From Spirosoma endbachense (GTDB lineage Bacteria > Bacteroidota > Bacteroidia > Cytophagales > Spirosomataceae), in assembly GCF_010233585.1 (NCBI RefSeq), contig NZ_CP045997.1, forward strand, positions 5,876,654-5,940,653: a stretch of 64,000 nucleotides of DNA, written 5' to 3'. A program made the position numbers and the translations under genes. Position 1 is the stretch's first letter. Each line of letters opens with the position of its first letter. The notes beneath the pieces are model-generated. The model saw nothing but the letters and a program-made list of their open reading frames with translations. It searched no databases and was not told where the DNA came from. Shown here one piece after another: positions 1 through 8,161 of this stretch.

Positions 1-561
1 GGCGACAAAAAATAGTTTCCTGGTAGCATACGGGAAAGCCATGGGTGAGAAAAGTGACAGCAGTACTTTTAACAGCAAGTTGTCTGGAACAGGAAGCAAG
101 CTGACCAACTCATGAAGCGCGACGATCATACCGCCGATAAACCCGATTGTTCGGGGAGGTAATTTTAGCAACGCGCTGAGGATCAGAAATCCAACCCCAA
201 TAGCGGCAATCACCTCAACGATCAGGACATCGAAATGTGGGTCGAACCACATACCGAAATTGACCAGACTGAACTCTAACCCTACCAACCAGATGCCCCT
301 TGACAGCAGGAAACGCCTGGTAGCGGGCAGATCATTTTTAGCGCTCATGGACAGAAAAGCGGATGTACCAGCAAGAAATACAAAAGTTGGTGCACATAAA
401 TATGTGACCCATCGGGTAAAAAATAACACCGGTGTGGTGGTGGTCAGGTTCGTGGGAGATTGTGATAACGAGGTTATATGCAACAGATCCCGAACGTGGT
501 CCAAGGCCATAATGATCATGACCAGACCGCGCATAACATCAATACCGTTGTTTCTTTTCAT
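1..561 (-). CDS. DUF1624 / heparan-alpha-glucosaminide N-acetyltransferase-like membrane protein (partial)
   Basis: The reading frame opens with ATG at 561 and stays open for 187 codons to the left edge, so the C-terminus lies outside the window. It starts MKRNNGIDVMRGLVMIIMAL followed by DHVRD; the D-x-x-R-G and DH motifs in a first membrane helix are typical of DUF1624/HGSNAT-type multi-pass proteins, which carry acyl groups across the inner membrane. Further hydrophobic segments follow at about residues 42-68, 90-100 and 112-150. The natural acceptor cannot be told from sequence. It lies 38 bp downstream of a DoxX-like gene on the same strand and may share its transcript. Confidence 0.75.
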   Translation of the reverse strand, partial: MKRNNGIDVMRGLVMIIMALDHVRDLLHITSLSQSPTNLTTTTPVLFFTRWVTYLCAPTFVFLAGTSAFLSMSAKNDLPATRRFLLSRGIWLVGLEFSLVNFGMWFDPHFDVLIVEVIAAIGVGFLILSALLKLPPRTIGFIGGMIVALHELVSLLPVPDNLLLKVLLSLFSPMAFPYATRKLFFVA

Positions 562-599
562 GCTTCCTGGTATTTCTCTAATCGTTCCGCTTTGGAGAA

Positions 600-1406
600 T
601 CATCGCCAACATTCGATATCTTCTACCCATTTCTGCTGCTTCATGGTGAGACCGATCAGTAATGCCACCCCGCTGTACGCCAGCGCATCAAACGCACTGG
701 CCAACAGATTTCCTCGATCTGTGGCAGGGTTCGACAGTGCGCTGGGGACATGGACCAGCCAAAACCACAAAAAGATCATCAGCGAGAGTAACAGCGCGAT
801 GATCCGGATCCGGATTCCCAGTATAATGGTTATGCCGGAAGCGGTTAAGGCTATTCCCGTCAGATTTACCCAAAAAAGGTGATTTGCGATCCATTTGGGC
901 ACTGTATTGACCAGAAACTCTGCATAAATAATGTGGGAGATCCCATAACTGGTCATGGTATAGAGGAAAAACAAATTGCCATAGGGCATGATTTTTTCTA
1001 AAACCGCCAGCTTACCGGTTAATGGCGTCTCAAACGAGTAGGCCACCACAAAGGCCCCTCCAGCCAGGGCCAGCTCCTTCAGGGGAGTCGTCCACAAGCC
1101 TAAGTGATACAATTTATTGGGTTCTGAGATGAGTTCGTAGGTCATATGGGTTCCCAGGAACAGCGACAGCCAGATCGCACCCAGCAGTAGAGCTGCTTTT
1201 TTCCCCGCACCGGATACAACTAGTAAAGCGCCGGTGATGATCAGATAGAGTCCGAAGATGGAAGCGAACACATTCAGGAAAGGGAGGTGCTGCTGATAGA
1301 CCGAAAAAAATACATCTCGGAAGGTCCCAAAATAAACCTGTTGACAACCATACACAAAAAGAGCGACCGCATAGAAAGCCCGGCCAATCCGTACCAGCAG
1401 TTTCAT
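600..1406 (-). CDS. DoxX-like multi-pass inner-membrane protein
   Basis: A 268-residue protein made almost entirely of hydrophobic helices (about eight) with short polar loops, and no cleavable signal. The N-terminal pattern RIGRAFYAVALFVYGCQQV and repeated four-helix blocks resemble the DoxX/DoxD-like superfamily, whose members are poorly understood and often linked to redox or quinone chemistry. The two halves look like an internal duplication of a four-helix unit. It is divergently arranged with the LytS-type kinase gene across a 192-bp gap and precedes the DUF1624 gene. The function is unknown and the family call is by pattern only. Confidence 0.55.
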   Translation of the reverse strand: MKLLVRIGRAFYAVALFVYGCQQVYFGTFRDVFFSVYQQHLPFLNVFASIFGLYLIITGALLVVSGAGKKAALLLGAIWLSLFLGTHMTYELISEPNKLYHLGLWTTPLKELALAGGAFVVAYSFETPLTGKLAVLEKIMPYGNLFFLYTMTSYGISHIIYAEFLVNTVPKWIANHLFWVNLTGIALTASGITIILGIRIRIIALLLSLMIFLWFWLVHVPSALSNPATDRGNLLASAFDALAYSGVALLIGLTMKQQKWVEDIECWR

Positions 1407-1573
1407 GGTGTTCGGGGTGCTAATGGATGGAAGCTCAAAAGTAGAGACAAGTAGTTAAGCCCAGACTAATTGTCTGTACACAACCCAATTTATCGGTATT
1501 CACCGTTTACCGAAAAAAATGGTTGTTGATCGAAAATCGGTTACCAGAGTAACTCACCGACAGTCAAAACGCT

Positions 1574-1581
1574 TACCTTAG
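1574..1581 (+). promoter_or_regulatory. Possible Bacteroidota -7 box (TACCTTAG) before the LytS-type gene
   Basis: TACCTTAG differs by one base from the TAnnTTTG consensus and sits 17 bp before the ATG at 1599. I see no convincing TTG -33 element, so this is weak. The rest of the divergent gap 1407-1598 has a few short dyads but nothing recognisable. Confidence 0.3.
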
Positions 1582-1598
1582 CCTGGAATGGCCGGATC

Positions 1599-2624
1599 AT
1601 GAAACTAACGAGAGAAGTTGCGTTTAATGCCGTTTTCTGGATGCTGTATTTCTTCTATCAGTGGCTAGGTCTGGCATCTCTGTATGGGGATTATCACAGC
1701 TACTTTATCAATGCGTGCATGGCCTTGCCGGTCGCTTTCCTCTTTTCCTGGCTGGCCGTTCATTACTTGATCAAGAAGCGACTGGCGGAAACCAGCAAGG
1801 TAACAGTCTGGGTGTATCTGATTCTCTGCTCGCTTTTTTTGCTTCTAGTCAGGCGGTACATCAATTATTATCATCTTTATCCAAGGTACTTTCCGCAAGC
1901 CCAGCATATGCCTTTTCTTTCGGCTGGAAAAATGCTGGTCGAGCTTGTTAACCTATACACGATAACCGGCTTATATGCTTTGTATTATTTTATACGATCC
2001 TGGTATGAGGAACGCTTTCGGGTACACCAGTTGGTGCAGCAGAAAACAACGGCAGAACTGGACCTTCTGAAAGCACAGGTCCAGCCACATTTTATGTTCA
2101 ATACGTTAAATAATATGTATGCTACGGCCTTGAAAAGCAGTCCGGAAACGGCATCGCTGATTGCTCATCTGTCGGGTTTTCTGGAGTATAATTTATATGC
2201 ATCAACTCAAGCGATGGTGCCCTTAGCAACTGAGATTTCTTATATCGAACATTATATCGAACTTCAAAAAAACAGATTTGGCCCCAAACTGGATGTCTCG
2301 ATTAATAGGTATACCTCCATCCATGATCTCCAGATCGCTCCTTTGCTCTTATTGCCTTTGGTGGAGAACAGCTTTAAACATGGCGTGGCTAGCTCGCCAG
2401 GATTTAGCTGGATTCGTATTGATATCTCCAGGCTGGAGGGCAAATTTTCGGTTAAGATTGCCAACAGTAAGGACGAACAAGGTCCAATCCCTGTATCCGC
2501 TACTGGAGGGATTGGCCTGTCAAACGTAAAAAAAAGATTGTTATTACTCTATCCGGATGCTCATGATCTAACGATTATTGACGAGCTTCATTCGTACCTG
2601 ATTAGTTTGACGATTAAAACTTAG
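1599..2624 (+). CDS. LytS/YehU-family sensor histidine kinase
   Basis: A 341-residue membrane kinase. Four transmembrane helices cover about residues 8-135, with no extracytoplasmic sensor domain of note, followed by a short coiled linker. The His_kinase domain (PF06580) has its phospho-acceptor His164 in the motif QPHFMFNTLN, and the ATP-binding N-box is LLPLVENSFKHG at 251-262. This architecture is the short 7TM-less LytS type common in Bacteroidota, which phosphorylates a LytTR response regulator. That partner begins 4 bp after the stop codon, so the two are almost certainly one operon. The signal sensed is not visible. Confidence 0.93.
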   Translation: MKLTREVAFNAVFWMLYFFYQWLGLASLYGDYHSYFINACMALPVAFLFSWLAVHYLIKKRLAETSKVTVWVYLILCSLFLLLVRRYINYYHLYPRYFPQAQHMPFLSAGKMLVELVNLYTITGLYALYYFIRSWYEERFRVHQLVQQKTTAELDLLKAQVQPHFMFNTLNNMYATALKSSPETASLIAHLSGFLEYNLYASTQAMVPLATEISYIEHYIELQKNRFGPKLDVSINRYTSIHDLQIAPLLLLPLVENSFKHGVASSPGFSWIRIDISRLEGKFSVKIANSKDEQGPIPVSATGGIGLSNVKKRLLLLYPDAHDLTIIDELHSYLISLTIKT

Positions 2625-2628
2625 AAAA

Positions 2629-3369
2629 ATGACGAACTGCTTAATCGTTGATGATGAAGCACCAGCCAGGGCACTACTCATTCAGCATCTGTCAACCCTG
2701 AATGGGTTTACCGTCTTAGCCTCTTTAGACAATGCAGTCGATGCGTTCACGTTTCTGCAGACCAACCCGGTTGACCTGGCCTTCCTGGATATTCAGATGC
2801 CCAAACTATCAGGTCTTGAGTTGATACGATCGTTAAAGACCAGCCCCAAGATCATTTTAACGACTGCCTACAGGGAGTACGCAGCCACTGCCTTTGACCT
2901 GGATGCTTTAGATTATTTAGTTAAACCGATTACCCAGGAGCGATTCATGAGAGCCGTTTCAAAGTACATGCAGTATCAAAACATTCCTGAGGTACATGCC
3001 CAAATTCCCAGCCGCTTTGAGGAGATGTATATGTTTTTTAAGGTTGGACGGGATCAAACAAAAATTTTCCTTAAGGACATCATTTTTATTGAGGGGTTGG
3101 CTGACTACATAAAGGTGCACACGAACGGAAAGTCGTACGTAGCGTCAGAAAAATTAGGGTATATGGAGCAGAAACTCCCTGGCGATAAGTTCATTCGGGT
3201 GCACAAATCGTTTATTATTGCGTGGGATAAACTAATCAGTTACAACGCTGAGCAGGTTCATCTAGTTAACCAAACACTTCCGCTGGGCCGATTATATAAA
3301 GGTGCCTTTTTCCGAAAGATCCAGACCGGACACCTAAGCTTGCCAGCCTTTAAGCCCAACTCCAAGTAG
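2629..3369 (+). CDS. LytTR-family response regulator
   Basis: A 246-residue cytoplasmic regulator. The receiver domain occupies about residues 1-120, with acidic DDE at 8-10, the phospho-acceptor Asp54 in FLDIQMP and the conserved Lys in DYLVKPI. A LytTR DNA-binding domain follows at about 138-235. It is coupled to the upstream kinase by a 4-bp gap. LytTR regulators usually bind paired direct repeats upstream of target genes; I could not identify such a site here. The targets might include the divergent DoxX/DUF1624 genes, but that is inference from position only. Confidence 0.94.
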   Translation: MTNCLIVDDEAPARALLIQHLSTLNGFTVLASLDNAVDAFTFLQTNPVDLAFLDIQMPKLSGLELIRSLKTSPKIILTTAYREYAATAFDLDALDYLVKPITQERFMRAVSKYMQYQNIPEVHAQIPSRFEEMYMFFKVGRDQTKIFLKDIIFIEGLADYIKVHTNGKSYVASEKLGYMEQKLPGDKFIRVHKSFIIAWDKLISYNAEQVHLVNQTLPLGRLYKGAFFRKIQTGHLSLPAFKPNSK

Positions 3370-3445
3370 CAATTGTTTGCTAATACATCCACCCAAGTGC
3401 CAGGCCGCCCTTTAGGGTTTAATGTTGGTAAGAAACCAAAGATAT

Positions 3446-3475
3446 GTGAGACGAGAAAGCATATATTACTTCTTA
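3446..3475 (+). repeat. Diverged copy of the TGAGACGA dispersed intergenic repeat
   Basis: TGTGAGACGAGAAAGC followed by ATATATTACTTCTTAA resembles the better preserved units at 7587-7650, 15572-15626 and 16812-16870. It is the shortest copy and lies in the gap between the LytTR gene and the first AraC gene. The remainder of that gap (3370-3639) holds an imperfect hairpin at about 3522-3552 (GTGGTG and TTGCCACCAC arms) that could end the two-component operon. Confidence 0.4.
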
Positions 3476-3639
3476 ACTGGCAACTATGGCGTACCAAGTA
3501 ATTCGAACGGTACCGCAACAGCGGTGGTGCGGCAACCCAACCTTGCCACCACGGGTGTTTAACGAGCGGGTCGTAAGGAGTGATGGCAAAGTCAAATGAA
3601 CTTATAAACGAACAGACGAGCCAATAAGGCGACTAGAGT

Positions 3640-3647
3640 TACCTTTG
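3640..3647 (+). promoter_or_regulatory. Bacteroidota -7 box TACCTTTG before the first AraC gene
   Basis: TACCTTTG matches TAnnTTTG exactly and ends 12 bp before the ATG at 3660. Because the box overlaps the TTG codon at 3645, that codon cannot easily be the translation start. No clear -33 TTG is visible at the normal distance. Confidence 0.5.
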
Positions 3648-3659
3648 TGGCTCAAAACG

Positions 3660-4517
3660 ATGTCAAAAAAAAACAACGATATCCCGGTTATCAAGTTGCC
3701 TGATGGAATTGGCGAAGGAATAATCATTGCTAAAGCATCGTTTGATGATTCATCCGATTTTAAGGAAGTAGCCCGAGCGCACCGCGACGGTGGCCATTCC
3801 TTTTTCCTTCAGGAAAAAGGAGTTACACATATCGAAATTGACTTTCAACTCTATCAAGTAGAAGCTCCAGCGGTTTTCTACATGCATCCCAATCAAGTAC
3901 ATCGGGTGGTCGAGTTTAACAAGGCTACGATTAGCAGTTGGATTATCTCCAACGAAAATCTCCTACCGGAATACCTGCACATATTAGAAGAGCTCTCACC
4001 CGTCAATCCCTTGCCGCTGCAAACAGAAGCGCTAGCCATTCTTTCCCAAACCGCTTCGCTTTGTATCCAACTTTCTGAACGAAAGCACGAGAAACTTTAC
4101 TACCAGCTATTGAAAGAAAGCTGCAATTTGTTAGTCGCCTTAGTGGCCTCGCAGTATCTGGCCCAAGCAAAACCAGCCTACAACTACACCCGATTTGACC
4201 TGATTACCAAAGCGTTCAAATCCGAGCTGGAACGGCAGTTTACAACAACCAAAAGTCCGGCCAGCTACGCTGAACGCCTTAATATATCGACTCCGTATTT
4301 GAATGAATGTGTCAAAACGACTACGGGTCATTCGGTTTCGTATCACATCCAGCAGCGTATCGTATTAGAGGCAAAGCGGCTGCTTCATCATTCTGACAAA
4401 TCGGTAAAAGAGATAGCCGCTGATCTGGGCTATGAGGATTATTCTTATTTTGTCAGGCTCTTTAGCAAAAGTGCGGGCGTGACACCCCTTACATTTCGGA
4501 GTAAAAACCTCGATTAG
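3660..4517 (+). CDS. AraC-family transcriptional regulator (module 1)
   Basis: A 285-residue regulator with an N-terminal cupin-like sensing domain (about 1-150) and a C-terminal double helix-turn-helix (about 190-283) ending in the typical SYFVRLFSKSAGVTPLTFR pattern. I start it at the ATG MSKKNND rather than an in-frame TTG 15 bp upstream, because the TTG falls inside a promoter box and the paralogue at 11033-11908 aligns from this residue (MAKKIKSIPV). It is followed 77 bp later by a TetX-like flavoprotein gene. The pair is mirrored by the AraC/monooxygenase pair at 11033-13100, so each regulator probably controls its neighbour. Confidence 0.92.
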   Translation: MSKKNNDIPVIKLPDGIGEGIIIAKASFDDSSDFKEVARAHRDGGHSFFLQEKGVTHIEIDFQLYQVEAPAVFYMHPNQVHRVVEFNKATISSWIISNENLLPEYLHILEELSPVNPLPLQTEALAILSQTASLCIQLSERKHEKLYYQLLKESCNLLVALVASQYLAQAKPAYNYTRFDLITKAFKSELERQFTTTKSPASYAERLNISTPYLNECVKTTTGHSVSYHIQQRIVLEAKRLLHHSDKSVKEIAADLGYEDYSYFVRLFSKSAGVTPLTFRSKNLD

Positions 4518-4572
4518 TCCTATACTTACCCTGTATCGATCTGGTGTACCGGTACGAAAGTCTGTTCCTTTG
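4511..4572 (+). promoter_or_regulatory. Conserved AraC-monooxygenase intergenic element with TTCCTTTG box
   Basis: CGATTAGTCCTATACTTACC at 4511-4530 is matched in 19 of 20 positions at 11902-11921, at the same place after the other AraC gene. It includes the last codons, so part of the match is coding. Both gaps then carry TTCCTTTG (4565-4572 here, 11956-11963 there), one base off the -7 consensus, 22-24 bp before the monooxygenase ATG. The element is likely the promoter and perhaps the AraC site. Confidence 0.45.
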
Positions 4573-4594
4573 TATCCACTAAACGGATATACAA

Positions 4595-5782
4595 ATGGAC
4601 ACGCAGAAAGGATTAAATTTACTAGAAAACAAACGGATAGCCATTGTTGGTGGTGGCCCCGGTGGATTAACACTCGCCCTACTTTTACAACGTAAAGGGG
4701 CTGATGTAACCGTATATGAACGGGATTATAGCCAAGAAACACGCATACAAGGTGCTATCGTTGATCTGCACGTTGACTCAGGCTTGAAAGTAATTAAAGC
4801 GGCCGGTTTGCTGGATGCTTTTAAAGCCAATTATATGTCAGGGGCTGATAAGTACCGTACGCTTGATCAGCAGGCCAACATTTGTGTGGATGAACCGAGT
4901 CAAGGTACCGCTGCCGATTTTGATAATATACACTTCAGGCCAGAGATTGACCGGGGGACACTTCGGAATGTGCTATTAAACGTTCTTTTACCGGGTACTG
5001 TGATTTGGGATCGTCAATTGACGAGCCTGGAGGAGATGGCTACTGAGTGGCACCTCACATTTAAAAATGGCACAACCGCAGTGGCCGATCTTGTCATTGG
5101 GGCCGATGGCTATCGGTCAAAGATCCGTCCTTATGTAACCGACAGTAAAGCCCTGTATTCGGGTGTCACGATCATCCAGGGTGAAATCGATCATCCTGAA
5201 AAGGATTGCCCTGAGATGGATGAGTTAATTGACAGAGGCAATCTGATGGCAATTGGCGTCGGGAAATCGATTGCGGCACAACCCAGAGGTGACGGGGGAC
5301 TTACGTTTTATGCGTCATCACTATACGCCGAAGACTGGATTAAAACCAGTGGCATTGATTTTACGAGCCCAGACGACGTGTATGGGTATTTAGTTAATTT
5401 TTACGAAGGCTGGAATCCGGTATTTTATACTCTGTTTAAAGCTTGTAACTACTTCGTGCCTCGGCCTTTAACCTATTTTCCGTTAGATCAACCCTGGGCT
5501 ACTCAATCAATTATCACACTGATAGGCGATGCGGCTCATTTAATGCCCCCATCCGGTGAGGGCGTCAATACGGCCATGCTGGATGCGTTGGATTTAAGTG
5601 AGTGCCTGACCAGTAGGAAATTCACGGATTTACAAACGGCTATTGCTGCTTATGAAGGCCAAATGCGGGCTAGGGCTGTTATTCTGTTGGCAGAAGCCCT
5701 GGAAGGGATCAATGAATTTGCTTCTCCCTCTGCGGCTTCCGTTAAAGAACTCGTACAGCAGTACAATCAAAAAGGATCTTAA
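4595..5782 (+). CDS. TetX-like FAD-dependent monooxygenase
   Basis: A 395-residue group A flavoprotein monooxygenase. It has the FAD-binding GGGPGG at 19-24, the E-R pair in VYERD at about 41-44, an Arg in EIDRGTLR equivalent to the FAD-contacting Arg of TetX, and the second FAD motif GDAAHLMPP with Asp312. By memory the collinear similarity to Bacteroides TetX is strong (for example NLL.K at the N-terminus, TVIWDR, GDAAHLMPP). However, of the tetracycline-binding residues only the Gln of IIQGEI appears kept; the Arg of NRLM and the His-Phe-Gly of TetX are replaced here by LMAIG and TFY. It probably oxidises another aromatic or polyketide substrate using NADPH and O2. It lies directly downstream of an AraC gene. 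Confidence 0.85.
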   Translation: MDTQKGLNLLENKRIAIVGGGPGGLTLALLLQRKGADVTVYERDYSQETRIQGAIVDLHVDSGLKVIKAAGLLDAFKANYMSGADKYRTLDQQANICVDEPSQGTAADFDNIHFRPEIDRGTLRNVLLNVLLPGTVIWDRQLTSLEEMATEWHLTFKNGTTAVADLVIGADGYRSKIRPYVTDSKALYSGVTIIQGEIDHPEKDCPEMDELIDRGNLMAIGVGKSIAAQPRGDGGLTFYASSLYAEDWIKTSGIDFTSPDDVYGYLVNFYEGWNPVFYTLFKACNYFVPRPLTYFPLDQPWATQSIITLIGDAAHLMPPSGEGVNTAMLDALDLSECLTSRKFTDLQTAIAAYEGQMRARAVILLAEALEGINEFASPSAASVKELVQQYNQKGS

Positions 5783-5838
5783 AGGATTAACGAATGGAGT
5801 AGTCATGATCTCAGCTGAAATTAGTTATGCCTCAGCAT

Positions 5839-5864
5839 GACGATGTAATTTTGGTTACATCGTC
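5839..5864 (+). terminator. Perfect 10-bp hairpin after the TetX-like gene
   Basis: GACGATGTAA and TTACATCGTC are perfect inverted repeats separated by the 6-nt loop TTTTGG, 57 bp after the monooxygenase stop. The trailing sequence TTCGTCTTATAA is only mildly U-rich, so it may be a weak intrinsic terminator or an operator. Nothing else is recognisable in the remaining gap up to 6126. Confidence 0.5.
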
Positions 5865-6126
5865 TTCGTCTTATAAAAACGCTCAATTATGAGATGGATA
5901 AGGTTATATGTGTCCGCTTCTTGTGGTGAACGTTTCGAGAGACGCTAAATCAGAGGAGTACCGTAACTCCCACTTTCTACATAAGTACTCGTTCGTTTAC
6001 CAATTAAAAAGATTCCCGTGTTTAGTAGTCTCTACCTTTACAGCCAGTGGGTCTACCCCATCGATGACAGGGCTGAATTTAGCTGATTCAGTCTAGCAGC
6101 GATCTTGTTTAATCATGGAGCTCATT

Positions 6127-7521
6127 ATGAAACAACTGATTTCCTTCCTCCTGTTTGTTTTAGCCTCGCCCAGGATGCAGGCTCAGACCAGCTCAAAAAA
6201 AGCCTTCATCATTAAAGACGTGAATGTCATTGCTATGACCTCACCTAATAACGGGGTCTATCAGGCAACAGTTGTCATCAAAAATGGGCACATTGAATCG
6301 ATCAACGGGGCCGTTCCCAACGATGCGACCGTCATTGACGGAAAAAACAAATGGCTTATTCCCGGACTAATCGATATGCACGTTCATCCGCCCACTGATT
6401 TTTCCCTCAAGCCTGGAATGCCCACTGGGCCAGCTAGCATTACCTTCAGTACGCAGGATATCATGACACCCTATCTGGCCAATGGGGTAACCACCTTACT
6501 TAACCTGAATGCTAGCATGGAATCGTTTTGCCAACGAAGGGAAATTCAGAAGGGCTATGCCTTAGGCCCACGGATGGCATTAGCAGCGCTCCTGAATGGA
6601 GGTACCGGGACTGGACGTTTAACCAATACGTCAGAGCAGGGCCGTCAGGCCGTTCGTGATGCCAAACAGGAAGGCTATGAATTTATTAAACTCTATTCCC
6701 AACTCAGTGCCGAAACGTATATAGCCATTATCGATGAAGCCACTAAACTGGGATTAAAGACGATTGGGCATATCCCGGATGCCTTTCAGGGGAAATTAGA
6801 ACAAGCTTTTGTACCCCATTTCGGCATGGTTGCCCATGCTGAGGAATTTTCCAAACACGCCAAAGACTTTACGGATCAGGAAGCCAGGCGATTTGCTCAG
6901 CTGGCCAAAGAAAACGGAACCTGGTTATGCCCGACGTTAACGGCAATCGTTCAGATTGCCGATCAAGCCCGTTCTCTTGATGGACTAAAATCGTTACCTA
7001 CTCTGCGCTATGTGCATCCCCTGTTACGGAGCAAATGGTTGACAGCCAACAATTACAATAAGAATACGAGTCTAGAACGAGTCGCCTATTTCGAAAAACT
7101 GATCAACTTTCAATTTCACCTGGTGCGTGCGTTTAAGGAAGCCGGTGTGCCGATAGTGGCCGGTACAGACGCTGGCGTTTCGGGTGTAGTGGGCGGATTT
7201 TCGCTGCATGATGAGTTGGAATTGCTGGAAAAGGCCGGATTGGCACCCGAAGAAGTTTTAGCTTCCGCTACCCGTTTACCGGCTAGTTGGCTGGGGATAG
7301 ATAACGAAGTGGGCACAATCGAAGTGGGGAAATTGGCTGACCTGGTTTTACTGGATGCCAATCCGCTCGACGCCATAACGAATACACGAAAAATTTCGGG
7401 TGTATTTGTCAATGGACAGTGGTTGACTGGGGCTAAACTAAAGGCGATGCTAGCTGAGCTGGCGAAACGTAATCTTGACTCGAAAGGCCAATACGATTGG
7501 AAGCGGCTAATGGGTAAATAA
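6127..7521 (+). CDS. Secreted metal-dependent amidohydrolase
   Basis: A 464-residue protein when started at the ATG MKQLISF, which gives a clean signal peptide (cleavage near AQA or AQT around residue 20). An upstream in-frame ATG adds MELI and would weaken the signal. The amidohydrolase superfamily fold is shown by DMHVH (metal ligands His85 and His87), FIKLYS (possible bridging Lys), the His residues of IGHIPDA and VAHAEEF, and the Asp of AGTDAG near the C-terminus. The C-terminal GTIEVGKLADLVLLDANP is the standard composite beta-sandwich signature. It resembles imidazolonepropionase- or Xaa-Pro dipeptidase-like periplasmic hydrolases; the substrate is unknown. It is transcribed alone. Confidence 0.88.
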   Translation: MKQLISFLLFVLASPRMQAQTSSKKAFIIKDVNVIAMTSPNNGVYQATVVIKNGHIESINGAVPNDATVIDGKNKWLIPGLIDMHVHPPTDFSLKPGMPTGPASITFSTQDIMTPYLANGVTTLLNLNASMESFCQRREIQKGYALGPRMALAALLNGGTGTGRLTNTSEQGRQAVRDAKQEGYEFIKLYSQLSAETYIAIIDEATKLGLKTIGHIPDAFQGKLEQAFVPHFGMVAHAEEFSKHAKDFTDQEARRFAQLAKENGTWLCPTLTAIVQIADQARSLDGLKSLPTLRYVHPLLRSKWLTANNYNKNTSLERVAYFEKLINFQFHLVRAFKEAGVPIVAGTDAGVSGVVGGFSLHDELELLEKAGLAPEEVLASATRLPASWLGIDNEVGTIEVGKLADLVLLDANPLDAITNTRKISGVFVNGQWLTGAKLKAMLAELAKRNLDSKGQYDWKRLMGK

Positions 7522-7586
7522 AGCATTGCCCATTTAAGTAGCTTCGTCGCATCATTCCAAACAATTAGCTGAATAATCGCACCAGA

Positions 7587-7650
7587 CCCTACTACCTGAG
7601 ACGAGGGCGAGGGCGAGTTCATGCATATATTTCTTAAATAGAGCGTTTGG
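7587..7650 (+). repeat. TGAGACGA dispersed intergenic repeat
   Basis: The unit runs ACCCTACTACCTGAGACGAG, then CATGCATATATTTCTTAAAT and AGAGCGTTTGG. It shares order and spacing with the units at 16812-16870 and 15572-15626. It lies between the amidohydrolase stop and the first PadR operator pair. Its function is unknown. Confidence 0.55.
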
Positions 7651-7666
7651 CAAGACACTTATCGAC

Positions 7667-7703
7667 TGTCCATTTCTGAACGGGAAGTGTCCAAAAATGG
7701 ACA
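7667..7703 (+). promoter_or_regulatory. Double PadR operator TGTCCA-N4-TGGACA (operon 1)
   Basis: A perfect dyad TGTCCA-AAAA-TGGACA sits at 7688-7703. A second, imperfect copy TGTCCA-TTTC-TGAACG sits at 7667-7682, so the centres are 21 bp apart (two helical turns). The same double dyad precedes the other PadR/permease operon at 20120-20157. A PadR dimer bound to each site would explain autoregulation. The distance to the PadR start is about 120 bp in both operons. Confidence 0.65.
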
Positions 7704-7822
7704 AATAATCATCCGTCGCGTACTATAAATAGCTTTATCAAGTCAGATAAGCCCTATTTGGCAGTTTGGTCAAGTATTTGTACGACAAAGTCTATATTAA
7801 TAAAATCCGCAACCAGATCCTT

Positions 7823-8161
7823 ATGAGACGAGTATTTTTAGGTGAGTTGGAAGAAGTCGTCTTGCTCACAGTAGCTGCCCTACAGGAGTCAGCTTACTGT
7901 GCTTCGGTTACCCAAACCATTGACCAGCAAATGGGCCGTAGCATCAGCTTTCCCTCCGTACACACCACCTTACAACGCTTGGAAGAAAAAGGCTTTGTCG
8001 TTTCTCAGATGGGCGGAGCCACCGCCGAGCGGGGCGGACGCCCAAAACGGCTGTTTACCGTCACCCTGGCTGGACAACGGGCATTGATCGAGTGTCGGCA
8101 CCTACGGGCTCAATTATGGGAGCAGATTTCATCTCCAATTTTACAGCTATGGGGGGTTTAA
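7823..8161 (+). CDS. PadR-family transcriptional regulator (operon 1)
   Basis: A 112-residue winged-helix regulator. The start is ATG 7823 (MRRVFLGELEEVVLL), chosen because the paralogue at 19675-20013 begins identically in register (MKKTVLGELEELVLL) and both are then 112 residues; an in-frame TTG at 7766 is rejected. It has the PadR hallmarks: FPSVHTTLQRLEEKGFV recognition helix, a wing with GGATAERGGRPKRLFTVT, and a short C-terminal dimerisation helix. Its stop codon overlaps the start of the permease gene, so it is the co-transcribed regulator of that transporter. Confidence 0.93.
   Translation: MRRVFLGELEEVVLLTVAALQESAYCASVTQTIDQQMGRSISFPSVHTTLQRLEEKGFVVSQMGGATAERGGRPKRLFTVTLAGQRALIECRHLRAQLWEQISSPILQLWGV

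Noticed and set aside
3645..3659. TTG start for the first AraC gene
   Set aside because: The codon lies within a TACCTTTG promoter box, and the paralogue begins at the residue encoded by ATG 3660.
4595..5782. Calling the TetX-like gene a tetracycline resistance gene
   Set aside because: Residues that bind tetracycline in TetX are mostly not conserved, so resistance is not supported.
5908..6096. 62-codon plus-strand frame before the amidohydrolase gene
   Set aside because: No recognisable protein pattern and no promoter or neighbour that supports it.
7766..7822. TTG start for the first PadR gene
   Set aside because: The extra 19 residues have no counterpart in the paralogue at 19675-20013, which is 112 residues when started like ATG 7823.
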